Positions 43,179 to 51,380 of a stretch of DNA of 64,000 nt are shown piece after piece. The notes below the pieces were generated by a model. That model ran no database searches and was not told where the DNA came from. It saw only the letters and a list, made by a program, of their open reading frames with translations. Within the stretch, counting starts at the first letter, position 1; each line of letters starts with the position of its first letter. The translations under genes were made by a program, and so were the position numbers. This stretch comes from CAILZL01 sp050181835 (GTDB taxonomy: Bacteria > Pseudomonadota > Gammaproteobacteria > Steroidobacterales > Steroidobacteraceae), in contig JBFXCU010000005.1 of NCBI GenBank assembly GCA_050181835.1, positions 59,231-123,230 of the forward strand, written 5' to 3'.

Positions 43179-45842
43179 TTATAAAGAGGCGGGACTCGGT
43201 TTATCTGCATCAATATGCTTGTTAATGTAAGCCTGTACGACCTTCTTATCGAGCTGGCCTTCATCAGTCAACGCTTTGAGCGCTGCCGCCACCACGTAGT
43301 GCTTATCCACTTCAAAGTGACGACGCAGGGCAGCGCGGCCATCAGAACGACCATAGCCATCGGTACCCAACACCACGTAGCGGCCCGGTATCCATTGACG
43401 AACCTGATCAGCCACTACTTTCATATAGTCAGTAGAGGCAATGAACGGCCCACTGGCTTTGGCCAGCGTCTTGGTCAGGTACGCTTCACGAGGTTTATCG
43501 CCCGGATGCAGCATATTCCAGCGTTCCACATCCAATGCCTCGCGACGCAACTCGGAAAAGCTGGTAACACTGTAGACGTCGGCACTGATCTTGAACTCGC
43601 TATCGAGAATGGCAGCAGCGGCTTCGACTTCGCGCAGAATGGTACCAGAGCCAAGCAACGTGACTTTCTGCTTGAACTTACCGCCTTCCGCGAAACGATA
43701 TATGCCTTTAAGAATCCCCTCCTCCACACCTTTCGGCATCGCGGGATGGGAATAATTTTCATTCATGCAGGTCAGGTAGTAAAAAATGTTTTCTCGTTCC
43801 TGATACATGCGCCGCATGCCATCCTGAATAATGACTGCCAGTTCATACGAATAAGTCGGGTCATAGGCAACACAATTCGGTATGGTCGACGCGGCCAATA
43901 GGCTATGCCCATCCTGATGCTGCAAGCCTTCACCAGCGAGCGTTGTGCGGCCAGCAGTGCCACCCATCAAGAAACCACGTGCCTGCATATCACCTGCGGC
44001 CCATAGATAGTCACCAACTCGCTGGAAACCAAACATGGAATAATAAATATAGAACGGCACCATGTTGATGCCATGATTGGCATAGGCTGTACCCGCTGCG
44101 ATCCATGACGACACTGCACCACCTTCGTTGATACCTTCTTCAAGAATCTGGCCCTTCTTGTCTTCCTTGTAGAACATCAACTGATCCGCATCCTGCGGTG
44201 TGTACAACTGGCCCTTGGAAGAATAAATACCAATTTGACGGAACAAGCCTTCCATACCAAAGGTGCGTGCTTCGTCGGGTACGATGGGCACAATGTACTT
44301 ACCAATTTCTTTGTCCTTGAGCAGTACTTGCAGAATGCGCACAAACACCATGGTGGTGGAATTATCGCGATCACCGGTACTTTGCAGTAATGTATCGAAG
44401 GCGCTGAGCGGTGGCACCTTCAGTGGCGGCGCAACATCCTGACGTTTCGGTAAATAACCGCCCAGTTGTTTACGACGTTCGTGCAAATACTTCATCTCGG
44501 CACTGTCTTCCGGCAAACGCTGGAACGGCGCATTGAGAATCTGTTCATCACTGATGTCGATACCAATGCGATCACGTACTTCGCGCAGCGCTTGATCATC
44601 CAGCTTCTTCTGTTGGTGAGTGATGTTCTGACTTTCGCCATAGCGCCCCATCATGAATCCCTTGACGGTCTTCGCCAGAATGACGGTGGGTTGTCCCTTG
44701 TGGGCCATGGCGGCGGCATAGGCATTGAATACCTTGCGCGGATCATGACCACCACGGTTCAAATGCCAGATGTCGTCATCAGACATATTCGCAACCATTT
44801 CTTTCAACTCAGGATACTTGCCAAAGAAATGTTCGCGCGTGTAGGCGCCTCCCTTAGCTTTGAAATTCTGATATTCGCCATCAATACAGTCTTCCATCAC
44901 CTTACGCAACAACCCGTCGGTGTCCTTAGCCAACAACGGATCCCATCGCGAACCCCATACGACCTTGACCACATTCCAACCGGCGCCGAGGAAGGCCGCT
45001 TCCAGTTCTTGAATGATTTTACCGTTGCCCCGCACCGGGCCATCTAGTCGCTGCAAGTTACAGTTAATAACGAATACCAAGTTATCCAAGCCTTCACGCA
45101 CCGGCAGAGTCAGCGCCCCCATGGACTCAGGTTCGTCCATTTCGCCGTCGCCGAGAAAGGCCCATACTCTACGGTCGGTGGTTGGGACGATGTCGCGATT
45201 TTCCAGATAACGCTGAAAACGCGCTTGGTAAATCGCCATCATTGGCCCCAACCCCATCGATACGGTAGGGAACTGCCAGAACTCAGGCATCAGCTTGGGA
45301 TGTGGATAGGAGCTCAAGCCCTTATCACTCTGCACTTCCTTACGGAAGTATTTGAGGTTTTCTTCTGTCAGGCGACCTTCAAGATAAGCGCGTGCGTAGA
45401 TGCCTGGCGAGGCATGACCTTGCACGAACACCATATCACCGGGATGCTGGTCGGACGCGGCGCGCCAGAAGTGATTAAAGCCCACTTCGTACAAAGTAGC
45501 GGCTGATGCGTAGGTGGCGATATGACCACCGTACTCAGAGCTTTCTCGGTTGGCTTTCACCACCGTAGCCAGTGCATTCCAGCGAATGTAAGCCTCAATG
45601 CGACGCTCCAATGCGCGATTGCCCGGGTACGGCTGCTCTTGACCCACGGCAATACTGTTGAGGTAGGCCGTATTGGGCTTGAACGGCAAGTAGGCACCGG
45701 AGCGACGAGTTTGTTCGACTAATTGACTCAATAGGTAGTGCGCGCGTTCCGCGCCATGAACCTGAATGACAGCATCAAGTGACTCCAGCCATTCTTGGGT
45801 TTCTTGTGGGTCGACGTCTTGTATCTTTTCATTGTCCGTCAT
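43179..45842 (-). CDS. aceE: Pyruvate dehydrogenase E1 component (homodimeric)
   Basis: 887 residues, family length. The thiamine diphosphate motif GDGEMDEPES with NLVFVINCNLQRLDGPVRGNGK is present at about 235-270, along with SSYPHPKLMPEFWQFPTVSMGLG and the later TTLAGEGLQHQDGHS and GTDGYGRSD segments of the homodimeric E1 type. It decarboxylates pyruvate and acetylates the E2 lipoyl arm. It is the first gene of aceE-aceF-lpdA; no pdhR-like regulator is adjacent. An M17 aminopeptidase gene starts 67 bp away on the other strand. Confidence 0.97.
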   Translation of the reverse strand: MTDNEKIQDVDPQETQEWLESLDAVIQVHGAERAHYLLSQLVEQTRRSGAYLPFKPNTAYLNSIAVGQEQPYPGNRALERRIEAYIRWNALATVVKANRESSEYGGHIATYASAATLYEVGFNHFWRAASDQHPGDMVFVQGHASPGIYARAYLEGRLTEENLKYFRKEVQSDKGLSSYPHPKLMPEFWQFPTVSMGLGPMMAIYQARFQRYLENRDIVPTTDRRVWAFLGDGEMDEPESMGALTLPVREGLDNLVFVINCNLQRLDGPVRGNGKIIQELEAAFLGAGWNVVKVVWGSRWDPLLAKDTDGLLRKVMEDCIDGEYQNFKAKGGAYTREHFFGKYPELKEMVANMSDDDIWHLNRGGHDPRKVFNAYAAAMAHKGQPTVILAKTVKGFMMGRYGESQNITHQQKKLDDQALREVRDRIGIDISDEQILNAPFQRLPEDSAEMKYLHERRKQLGGYLPKRQDVAPPLKVPPLSAFDTLLQSTGDRDNSTTMVFVRILQVLLKDKEIGKYIVPIVPDEARTFGMEGLFRQIGIYSSKGQLYTPQDADQLMFYKEDKKGQILEEGINEGGAVSSWIAAGTAYANHGINMVPFYIYYSMFGFQRVGDYLWAAGDMQARGFLMGGTAGRTTLAGEGLQHQDGHSLLAASTIPNCVAYDPTYSYELAVIIQDGMRRMYQERENIFYYLTCMNENYSHPAMPKGVEEGILKGIYRFAEGGKFKQKVTLLGSGTILREVEAAAAILDSEFKISADVYSVTSFSELRREALDVERWNMLHPGDKPREAYLTKTLAKASGPFIASTDYMKVVADQVRQWIPGRYVVLGTDGYGRSDGRAALRRHFEVDKHYVVAAALKALTDEGQLDKKVVQAYINKHIDADKPSPASL

Positions 45843-45909
45843 TTAGCTTTACTCGGCATGGTTTTGCGCAGGCAGGTATCATCGTGATTTGCCTAAAATC
45901 GGTCAAGAA

Positions 45910-47412
45910 ATGATATTCGCCTCCCTGCCACCAAAGCACACTCTCAAAATTAAATATCTGGATGCCCCGCTATCGAACCGCATCTTGGCCGATCACGACT
46001 TGTTATTGGTGGTTGCCAATAATCAAAGTGAAAAAACACTGCTAAGGCAGTGTCCGCGCAATTCGGAACTGCTTCAGCAACAACGGCAGCTCGGTGACCA
46101 AACCGCCAGCTCAACACTGCAGTTAAGTGCCAATAAACAGGGCGGCGCGCTTTTGTTAATTTTTGTTAAGAGCGGTGCTAGCTGCTTCGAACAGCTACAA
46201 ATGGCAGCGAAACTGTGGAAAATCGCCGCCGATCACCGGGCAGAACGCATTGCTCTGAGCACGCACGGATTTGACTCAATCGAGTCGCATGCGCTACTTA
46301 ACTCGCTGCTGGCAGCGGTATTGGCAGGCAGCGCCGCTTTGCCTACCTACAAGAGCAAACACACCACCCAGCCGTTGAAAGTCATTAGTCTTCAGCAAGG
46401 TTCCGCCAATGATTTTGCGACGACGCTGGCAACCCATGCAGGCAACCATCTGGCGCGCTGGCTGACCACCCTGCCGCCAAACGTGCTGGACTGCGGCAAT
46501 TATCGACACACGCTACAACAGCTGGCAAAACAGGAAAGCTGGCAAGCAGAGTTTCTAACTCTCGCTGCGTTGAAAAAACATAAGGCAGATGCGTTCCTGG
46601 CGGTGGCTCGCGCCAATGCTCATAGCAATGCAGGCATCATGCGTCTGCGTTACCACAGCAAAACCAACAAGCGTAAACAGCGCCACACCTTGGCCTTAGT
46701 TGGCAAGGGGATTTGCTTTGATACCGGCGGCATCAACCTAAAACCCCATAAGAGCATGGTCGACATGCATACCGACATGCAGGGCTCTGCGGTGGCGCTA
46801 GGCACACTGCTGGCACTGTCGCGCCTCAAGGTGCCCTTTGATATTGAGTGCTGGCTGGCGCTGACCGAAAACGAAATTGGCCCGAATGCGTATCGCCCGC
46901 AGGAAGTAATCACCGCCGCCAATGGCGTGACCATTCAAGTGGTGCATAGTGACGCCGAAGGTCGCATGGCTCTGGCAGACACATTGACGCTGGCCGCCAG
47001 AAACAACCCCAACTTGATACTCGACTTTGCCACCCTCACTGGTGCCTGCGTGGGTGCCTTGACCGAACGCATGAGTGGCGCTTTCAGCAATCGCCCACAA
47101 CTACGTGATGCCATTGAACTAGCCGGACGTAACAGCGGTGAACGAGTATGGAGCTTTCCCATGGATAGCGACTTCGATAGTGATCTGGATAGCCCAATTG
47201 CTGACATCATGCAATGCACGATGGATGGCAAGGGCGATCACATCCTTGCCGCACGTTTTCTGAATCGCTTCGTCCCCGAAACCATTCCTTGGATACATAT
47301 CGATTTGTCATCAGGCAGCAAAACCGGTGGCTTGGCGCATATCCCTACTGAGATTACCGGCTTTGGCGTACGCTGGGCCGTGGACTTCTTCAAACAACAC
47401 TCGTTCAACTGA
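45910..47412 (+). CDS. Leucyl aminopeptidase family protein (M17)
   Basis: 500 residues from ATG 45910; a TTG seven codons earlier is less likely. The C-terminal catalytic domain shows the two-metal site: VGKGICFDTGGINLKPHKSM (metal lysine and aspartate), DMQGSAVALGTLLAL, and HSDAEGRMALADTL, in which the usual NTDAEGRL is changed to HSDAEGRM with the catalytic Asp-Ala-Glu-Gly-Arg intact. The N-terminal domain is divergent. It removes N-terminal residues from peptides in the cytoplasm; because the N-terminal domain and length differ from PepA, the exact subfamily (PepA or PepB-like) is open. pyrC follows after 17 bp. Confidence 0.9.
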   Translation: MIFASLPPKHTLKIKYLDAPLSNRILADHDLLLVVANNQSEKTLLRQCPRNSELLQQQRQLGDQTASSTLQLSANKQGGALLLIFVKSGASCFEQLQMAAKLWKIAADHRAERIALSTHGFDSIESHALLNSLLAAVLAGSAALPTYKSKHTTQPLKVISLQQGSANDFATTLATHAGNHLARWLTTLPPNVLDCGNYRHTLQQLAKQESWQAEFLTLAALKKHKADAFLAVARANAHSNAGIMRLRYHSKTNKRKQRHTLALVGKGICFDTGGINLKPHKSMVDMHTDMQGSAVALGTLLALSRLKVPFDIECWLALTENEIGPNAYRPQEVITAANGVTIQVVHSDAEGRMALADTLTLAARNNPNLILDFATLTGACVGALTERMSGAFSNRPQLRDAIELAGRNSGERVWSFPMDSDFDSDLDSPIADIMQCTMDGKGDHILAARFLNRFVPETIPWIHIDLSSGSKTGGLAHIPTEITGFGVRWAVDFFKQHSFN

Positions 47413-47429
47413 ACGCGAGCTTTTAACGC

Positions 47430-48500
47430 ATGAACGACATCAAGACTCTTACCTTGCTCCGCCCTGACGATTGGCACTTACACCTGCGTGACGGCGACCA
47501 TCTGGCAGCGGCACTGCCCTTCACCGCGCGTCAATTTGCGCGTGCAGTGGTGATGCCTAATCTGAAGCTACCGGTAACAACGGTAGAACTGGCCGACGCG
47601 TATCGGCAACGCATTCTCAACGCCCTACCCGCGTCGATGAGCTTCCAACCATTGATGACCTTGTATCTCACCAACACCACCACGCCCGCTGAAATACATA
47701 AAGCCAAAGCCAGTGGTTTCATTGTGGGTTGCAAATTATACCCTGCTGGAGCAACGACGCATTCCGATGCAGGCGTCACGGCGATTGAACACATCTATCC
47801 AGCATTAGAAGCCATGCAGGAAACCGGCTTGGTATTGCAAGTCCATGGCGAAGTGACTCACAGTGATGTTGATGTATTTGATCGCGAAACTGTATTCATT
47901 GAGCAGGTTCTTACACCACTAACCGAACGCTTTCCCAAATTGAAGATTGTGTTTGAGCATGTCACCACACGCGGTGCAGTGGAATTTGTACAGCAAGCAC
48001 GTAGCGGCGTGGTAGCCACGCTGACGCCACAACATCTGCTGCATAATCGCAACGCGATTTTTCAGGGTGGCATTCGACCGCACTATTACTGCCTGCCAAT
48101 TCTGAAACGCGAACACGACCGTCAGGCGCTGGTCGCAGCAGCCACCAGTGATGATACGCGTTTCTTCTTAGGTACCGACAGCGCCCCGCATGCACAACAC
48201 ACTAAGGAAAATCATTGTGGCTGCGCCGGCCTATTCTCAGCGCACGCCGCAATAGAATTATATGCCGAGGTGTTCGAGCAGGCAGGCCGACTGAACTACC
48301 TGCAAGCGTTTGCATCCGAACGGGGTGCTGATTTTTACGGCCTACCGCGCAACACCACAACAATCGTGCTGGAACGTGTCAATTGGACACCGCCGTCGTA
48401 CTACGCGTATGGCAAGGATCATCTAATCCCCATGCGTGCCGGTGAAACGATAAGCTGGCGACTACGCGATGCGTCACAGAGCGGTAAGTTGTCTGCATGA
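47430..48500 (+). CDS. pyrC: Dihydroorotase (class II)
   Basis: 356 residues. It closes carbamoyl aspartate to dihydroorotate, step three of pyrimidine synthesis. The zinc ligands and landmarks of the PyrC type are present: DDWHLHLRDG near residue 13, the carbamylated lysine in GCKLYPAGATTHSDAGV (about 103), LQVHGEVT (about 140), FEHVTTRGAVEFV and LGTDSAPHAQHTKE. The ATGA at its end overlaps the start of rnt. Confidence 0.96.
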   Translation: MNDIKTLTLLRPDDWHLHLRDGDHLAAALPFTARQFARAVVMPNLKLPVTTVELADAYRQRILNALPASMSFQPLMTLYLTNTTTPAEIHKAKASGFIVGCKLYPAGATTHSDAGVTAIEHIYPALEAMQETGLVLQVHGEVTHSDVDVFDRETVFIEQVLTPLTERFPKLKIVFEHVTTRGAVEFVQQARSGVVATLTPQHLLHNRNAIFQGGIRPHYYCLPILKREHDRQALVAAATSDDTRFFLGTDSAPHAQHTKENHCGCAGLFSAHAAIELYAEVFEQAGRLNYLQAFASERGADFYGLPRNTTTIVLERVNWTPPSYYAYGKDHLIPMRAGETISWRLRDASQSGKLSA

Positions 48501-49174
48501 GTAATAGCAAAAAAGAAAAGTCAGCCATGGCACAGCGCTTTCGTGGCTTTCTACCAGTTGTAATCGATGTGGAGACCGGTGGCTTTAATCCTAATACTGA
48601 TGCGTTGCTGGAAATCGCCGGTGTGCCGATTGAAATACAGGAAGATGGCGTCTTGAAACGCGGTGAAACTTGGCGTTACCACGTACAACCCTTCGCAGGT
48701 GCTAACATGGAAGAGGCATCACTGGCCGTCAATGGCATTGACCCGTTTCACCCATTACGGCTTGCACTGCCGGAGGCGGAAGCTCTGACACACCTGCTAG
48801 GCAATATTCGTCGTGCGGTAAAAGACCATGGCTGCAATCGTGCGGTGCTGGTCGGACACAATGCCTATTTTGATCTTAACTTTTTGAATGCTGCGGTGAC
48901 GCGCTGCGACATCAAACGCAATCCCTTTCATCCTTTCTCGTGTTTTGACACGGTAACCTTGGGGGGGGTCGCATTTGGTCAAACGGTACTCGCCAAACTG
49001 GCGTTGGCAGCGGGGATGGAATGGGATCCCAATGAAGCTCACTCCGCCGCTTATGACGCGGAACGTACCGCTGATTTGTTCTGCATGATTTGCAATCGCT
49101 TCCAAGAAGTGTACGAAGCATCATTGCCAGCGACTGCACTCGATCTGAGTGCAGCGATAGACACAGCTAATTAA
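48497..49174 (+). CDS. rnt: Ribonuclease T
   Basis: 225 residues of the DEDD exonuclease family. The acidic sites are PVVIDVETGGFNP (about 20-32), HNAYFDLNFLNAA (about 122) and the HSAAYDAERTADLF end motif with catalytic histidine and aspartate. RNase T trims the 3' ends of tRNA and other stable RNAs and resembles DNA polymerase III epsilon. The ATG overlaps the pyrC stop; a second ATG eleven codons on (MAQRF) is also possible. It is convergent with grxD. Confidence 0.95.
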   Translation: MSNSKKEKSAMAQRFRGFLPVVIDVETGGFNPNTDALLEIAGVPIEIQEDGVLKRGETWRYHVQPFAGANMEEASLAVNGIDPFHPLRLALPEAEALTHLLGNIRRAVKDHGCNRAVLVGHNAYFDLNFLNAAVTRCDIKRNPFHPFSCFDTVTLGGVAFGQTVLAKLALAAGMEWDPNEAHSAAYDAERTADLFCMICNRFQEVYEASLPATALDLSAAIDTAN

Positions 49175-49180
49175 CTGGCT

Positions 49181-49504
49181 TTAACTCGTCGCTGAGCTAA
49201 TTACTTTCTGCAATTCACCGCTATTGTACATTTCAACGACGATGTCGCAGCCGCCGATTAATTCACCCTTGACATACAACTGAGGATAGGTGGGCCAATT
49301 TGAGTACGTCTTGAGCGCTTCGCGCAGCTCAGGTTCTTCAAAAATATTCACCGACTCGAACTTGGCATCCACCGCATTGAGTGCTTTAACCACAGTCGCC
49401 GAAAATCCGCATTGTGGAAAATCTGGGGTTCCCTTCATGTACAACAACACCGGATTGCTGGAAAGTTGTGATTTGATACGTTCTGTTACGTCCACTGCGG
49501 TCAC
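49181..49504 (-). CDS. grxD: Monothiol glutaredoxin, Grx4 family
   Basis: 107 residues. The CGFS active site is in PDFPQCGFSATVV (Cys33), with the glutathione-binding KGTPDFP, the TYPQLYVKGELIGG cis-proline segment and CDIVVEMYNSGEL. CGFS glutaredoxins carry a bridging 2Fe-2S cluster and take part in iron-sulfur trafficking. It is a single gene, convergent with rnt and divergent from nadC with 198 bp between. Confidence 0.95.
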   Translation of the reverse strand: MTAVDVTERIKSQLSSNPVLLYMKGTPDFPQCGFSATVVKALNAVDAKFESVNIFEEPELREALKTYSNWPTYPQLYVKGELIGGCDIVVEMYNSGELQKVISSATS

Positions 49505-49646
49505 CTAATATAAACAAGACACAATTTGCAAGTCACTGAATTATGGGGCCCACCAGCCGATTCTTCAATGGCCTAAGCCGGAGTTCGGCGTAACCATCGT
49601 CACTAAATCAATACGTGCAGCGCTCAGGTACAATCAACTCCAGTTG

Positions 49647-49679
49647 ACAGCGACTTGGCGAGTGCCGAGTCGCTGTTTT
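49647..49679 (+). terminator. Strong terminator-like hairpin in the nadC leader
   Basis: A 13-bp stem (49647-49659 with 49664-49676, one G-T wobble), loop GAGT, then TTTT at 49676-49679. It ends 23 bp before the nadC ATG. No gene on the plus strand ends nearby: rnt stops 470 bp earlier and the gene between is on the other strand. A TACAAT at 49629-49634 could be a -10 placing the hairpin at the very 5' end of the nadC transcript. It may be an attenuator, a 5' stabilising hairpin, or the end of a small RNA. Confidence 0.7.
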
Positions 49680-49702
49680 GTAAGGCTTTTGACAAAAAAA
49701 TA

Positions 49703-50569
49703 ATGTCCCATTTCAATTTATCAAAAGAAATCCGTCGTTCCGTTGAACGTGCCTTGGCTGAAGACATTGGTGCCGGGGACTTGACCGCAGCCTTGGTGCC
49801 TGAGGCCGCTCAAGCCAGCGCCACGGTGATTACGCGTGAAGCAGCCATCATTTGTGGCCGCGCTTGGTTCGATGAGGTATTCCAGCGGCTGGATCCGAGC
49901 ATTCAGATTGAGTGGAACTATATGGATGGTGAGCGTGCGATGCCTAACGAAGTGTTATGTCACCTGCATGGCTCAGCACGAGCATTGCTGACCGGCGAAC
50001 GCACCGCGCTTAATTTTCTGCAAACTCTGTCTGGAACCGCAACTGAAACGCGTCGCTATGTCGATGCGATTGCAGGCACTGGCTGTAAGGTACTCGATAC
50101 TCGCAAGACCATACCCGGGCTGCGCCGCGCACAAAAATATGCCGTGATCTGCGGTGGCGGCACCAATCATCGTGTCGGTTTATTCGACGCTATTTTAGTC
50201 AAGGAAAATCACATCATAGCCGCTGGTTCAATTGCTGCAGCAGCCAGTCATGCACGTGCTACCGCCGGTGAATGCATGATCGAAGTTGAGGTTGAAAACC
50301 TGGATGAATTGGAACAAGCCCTAGCAACAGACATCGATCGAGTATTGCTAGATAATTTCAGTAATCAAGATTTGATCAAAGCAGTACAGATGAAAGTCAG
50401 TCGCAAGGGCTATCACGTGCAATTGGAAGCATCCGGCAATGTATCGCTAGATACCATTCGCGAAATCGCCGCAACTGGTGTGGAATTCATCAGCATTGGC
50501 GGCCTAACCAAGCATTTGCGTGCGGTGGATCTCTCCATGCGTTTCACATTCAGCGAGCAAAAAGCATAA
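49703..50569 (+). CDS. nadC: Quinolinate phosphoribosyltransferase (carboxylating)
   Basis: 288 residues. It joins quinolinate to PRPP to give nicotinate mononucleotide, linking the kynurenine operon at 18-22 kb to NAD. Family blocks: EDIGAGDLTAALVP near the start, LTGERTALNFLQTLSGTAT, LDTRKTIPGLRRAQKYAVICGGGTNHRVGL, AILVKENHI, IEVEVENLDELEQAL and LEASGNVSLDTIREIAATGVEFISIGGLTK. ATG 49703 gives the usual start but has no ribosome site within 15 bases. GTG 49655, inside the leader hairpin, would add 16 unconserved residues. Confidence 0.96.
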   Translation: MSHFNLSKEIRRSVERALAEDIGAGDLTAALVPEAAQASATVITREAAIICGRAWFDEVFQRLDPSIQIEWNYMDGERAMPNEVLCHLHGSARALLTGERTALNFLQTLSGTATETRRYVDAIAGTGCKVLDTRKTIPGLRRAQKYAVICGGGTNHRVGLFDAILVKENHIIAAGSIAAAASHARATAGECMIEVEVENLDELEQALATDIDRVLLDNFSNQDLIKAVQMKVSRKGYHVQLEASGNVSLDTIREIAATGVEFISIGGLTKHLRAVDLSMRFTFSEQKA

Positions 50570-50591
50570 GGGCAGCCGTGGCCGCCCTTAT
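50566..50591 (-). terminator. Terminator between convergent nadC and sodB
   Basis: Stem ATAAGGGC / GCCCTTAT with a 10-base GC-rich middle, overlapping the nadC stop codon. On the minus strand it is followed by GCTTTTTG, a good T tract, so it should stop sodB transcription. On the plus strand the tail is poor. Confidence 0.7.
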
Positions 50592-50644
50592 CGTGTTATC
50601 GAAGAAAAGCGGTGCACTAACCGCTCTTACAGCGAGAACCCATG

Positions 50645-51241
50645 TTACAACTTGGCGGCGGCCGCTTCGTAGTTGGCAAGATTGTTCAAGAAATTATCAG
50701 TGAAGTCCGGGCGACGGTTACGGAAGTCAACATAGTAAGCGTGCTCCCACACATCCAACACCAACAACACCTTACCTTCAGATGCCAGTGGCGCAGCGGC
50801 GTTGGCGGTCTTGGTCACTTTCAGTTTGCCATCGTTACCCAACACCAACCATGCCCAGCCAGAACCGAACTGTCCCACAGCTGTGGCCTTGAAGGTTTCT
50901 TTGAATTTATCAACGCTGCCAAAATCGGCAACCAATTTGTTTTCCAGCACGCCTGGAATGCCGCCACCACTCGGTGACAGTGATTCCCAGAAAATATTGT
51001 GATTAATCACCTGACCGGCGTTATTGAATACCGCCACCATGTCATCCTTGCCATGTGATAGTTGCACCAGCTCTTCTAACGACTTGCCTTTGAGTGCGTC
51101 ATTTTTTTCCACCAGACCATTCAGATTCACCACATAGGAATTGTGATGTTTGCCGTGGTGTAGTTCCAGAGTTTCCTGACACATGCCCTTGGCGGCGAGC
51201 GCATTAAGGGAAAAAGGCAACGAGGGTAATGTAAAGCTCAT
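50645..51241 (-). CDS. sodB: Superoxide dismutase, iron type
   Basis: 198 residues. Metal ligands are in ELHHGKHHNSYV (His), INHNIFWESLSP (His) and LDVWEHAYYVDF (Asp, His). The glutamine in NNAGQVINH is the position that marks Fe-SOD; Mn-SOD has glycine there and its glutamine later. It dismutates superoxide in the cytoplasm. The N-terminal MSFTLPSLPFSLNALAAKG is slightly different from the usual start but full length. It is a single gene, convergent with nadC. Confidence 0.95.
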   Translation of the reverse strand: MSFTLPSLPFSLNALAAKGMCQETLELHHGKHHNSYVVNLNGLVEKNDALKGKSLEELVQLSHGKDDMVAVFNNAGQVINHNIFWESLSPSGGGIPGVLENKLVADFGSVDKFKETFKATAVGQFGSGWAWLVLGNDGKLKVTKTANAAAPLASEGKVLLVLDVWEHAYYVDFRNRRPDFTDNFLNNLANYEAAAAKL

Positions 51242-51380
51242 GGTCGTATCCTGTAGCGGGCTTGGCCACTCATGGGCCAGCGTGGTTAATAATCCCGGTA
51301 AACCGCTGGGTTATCAGCGCCGAGCCAGCACCAGTGTAACCCAAGCGCACTATTGACTGCCAATGCCGGAATACACTCGG

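Noticed and set aside
49644..49649. TTGACA as a -35 element for nadC
   Set aside because: It overlaps the leader hairpin and no -10 lies 16-18 bp downstream; the upstream TACAAT is a better candidate.
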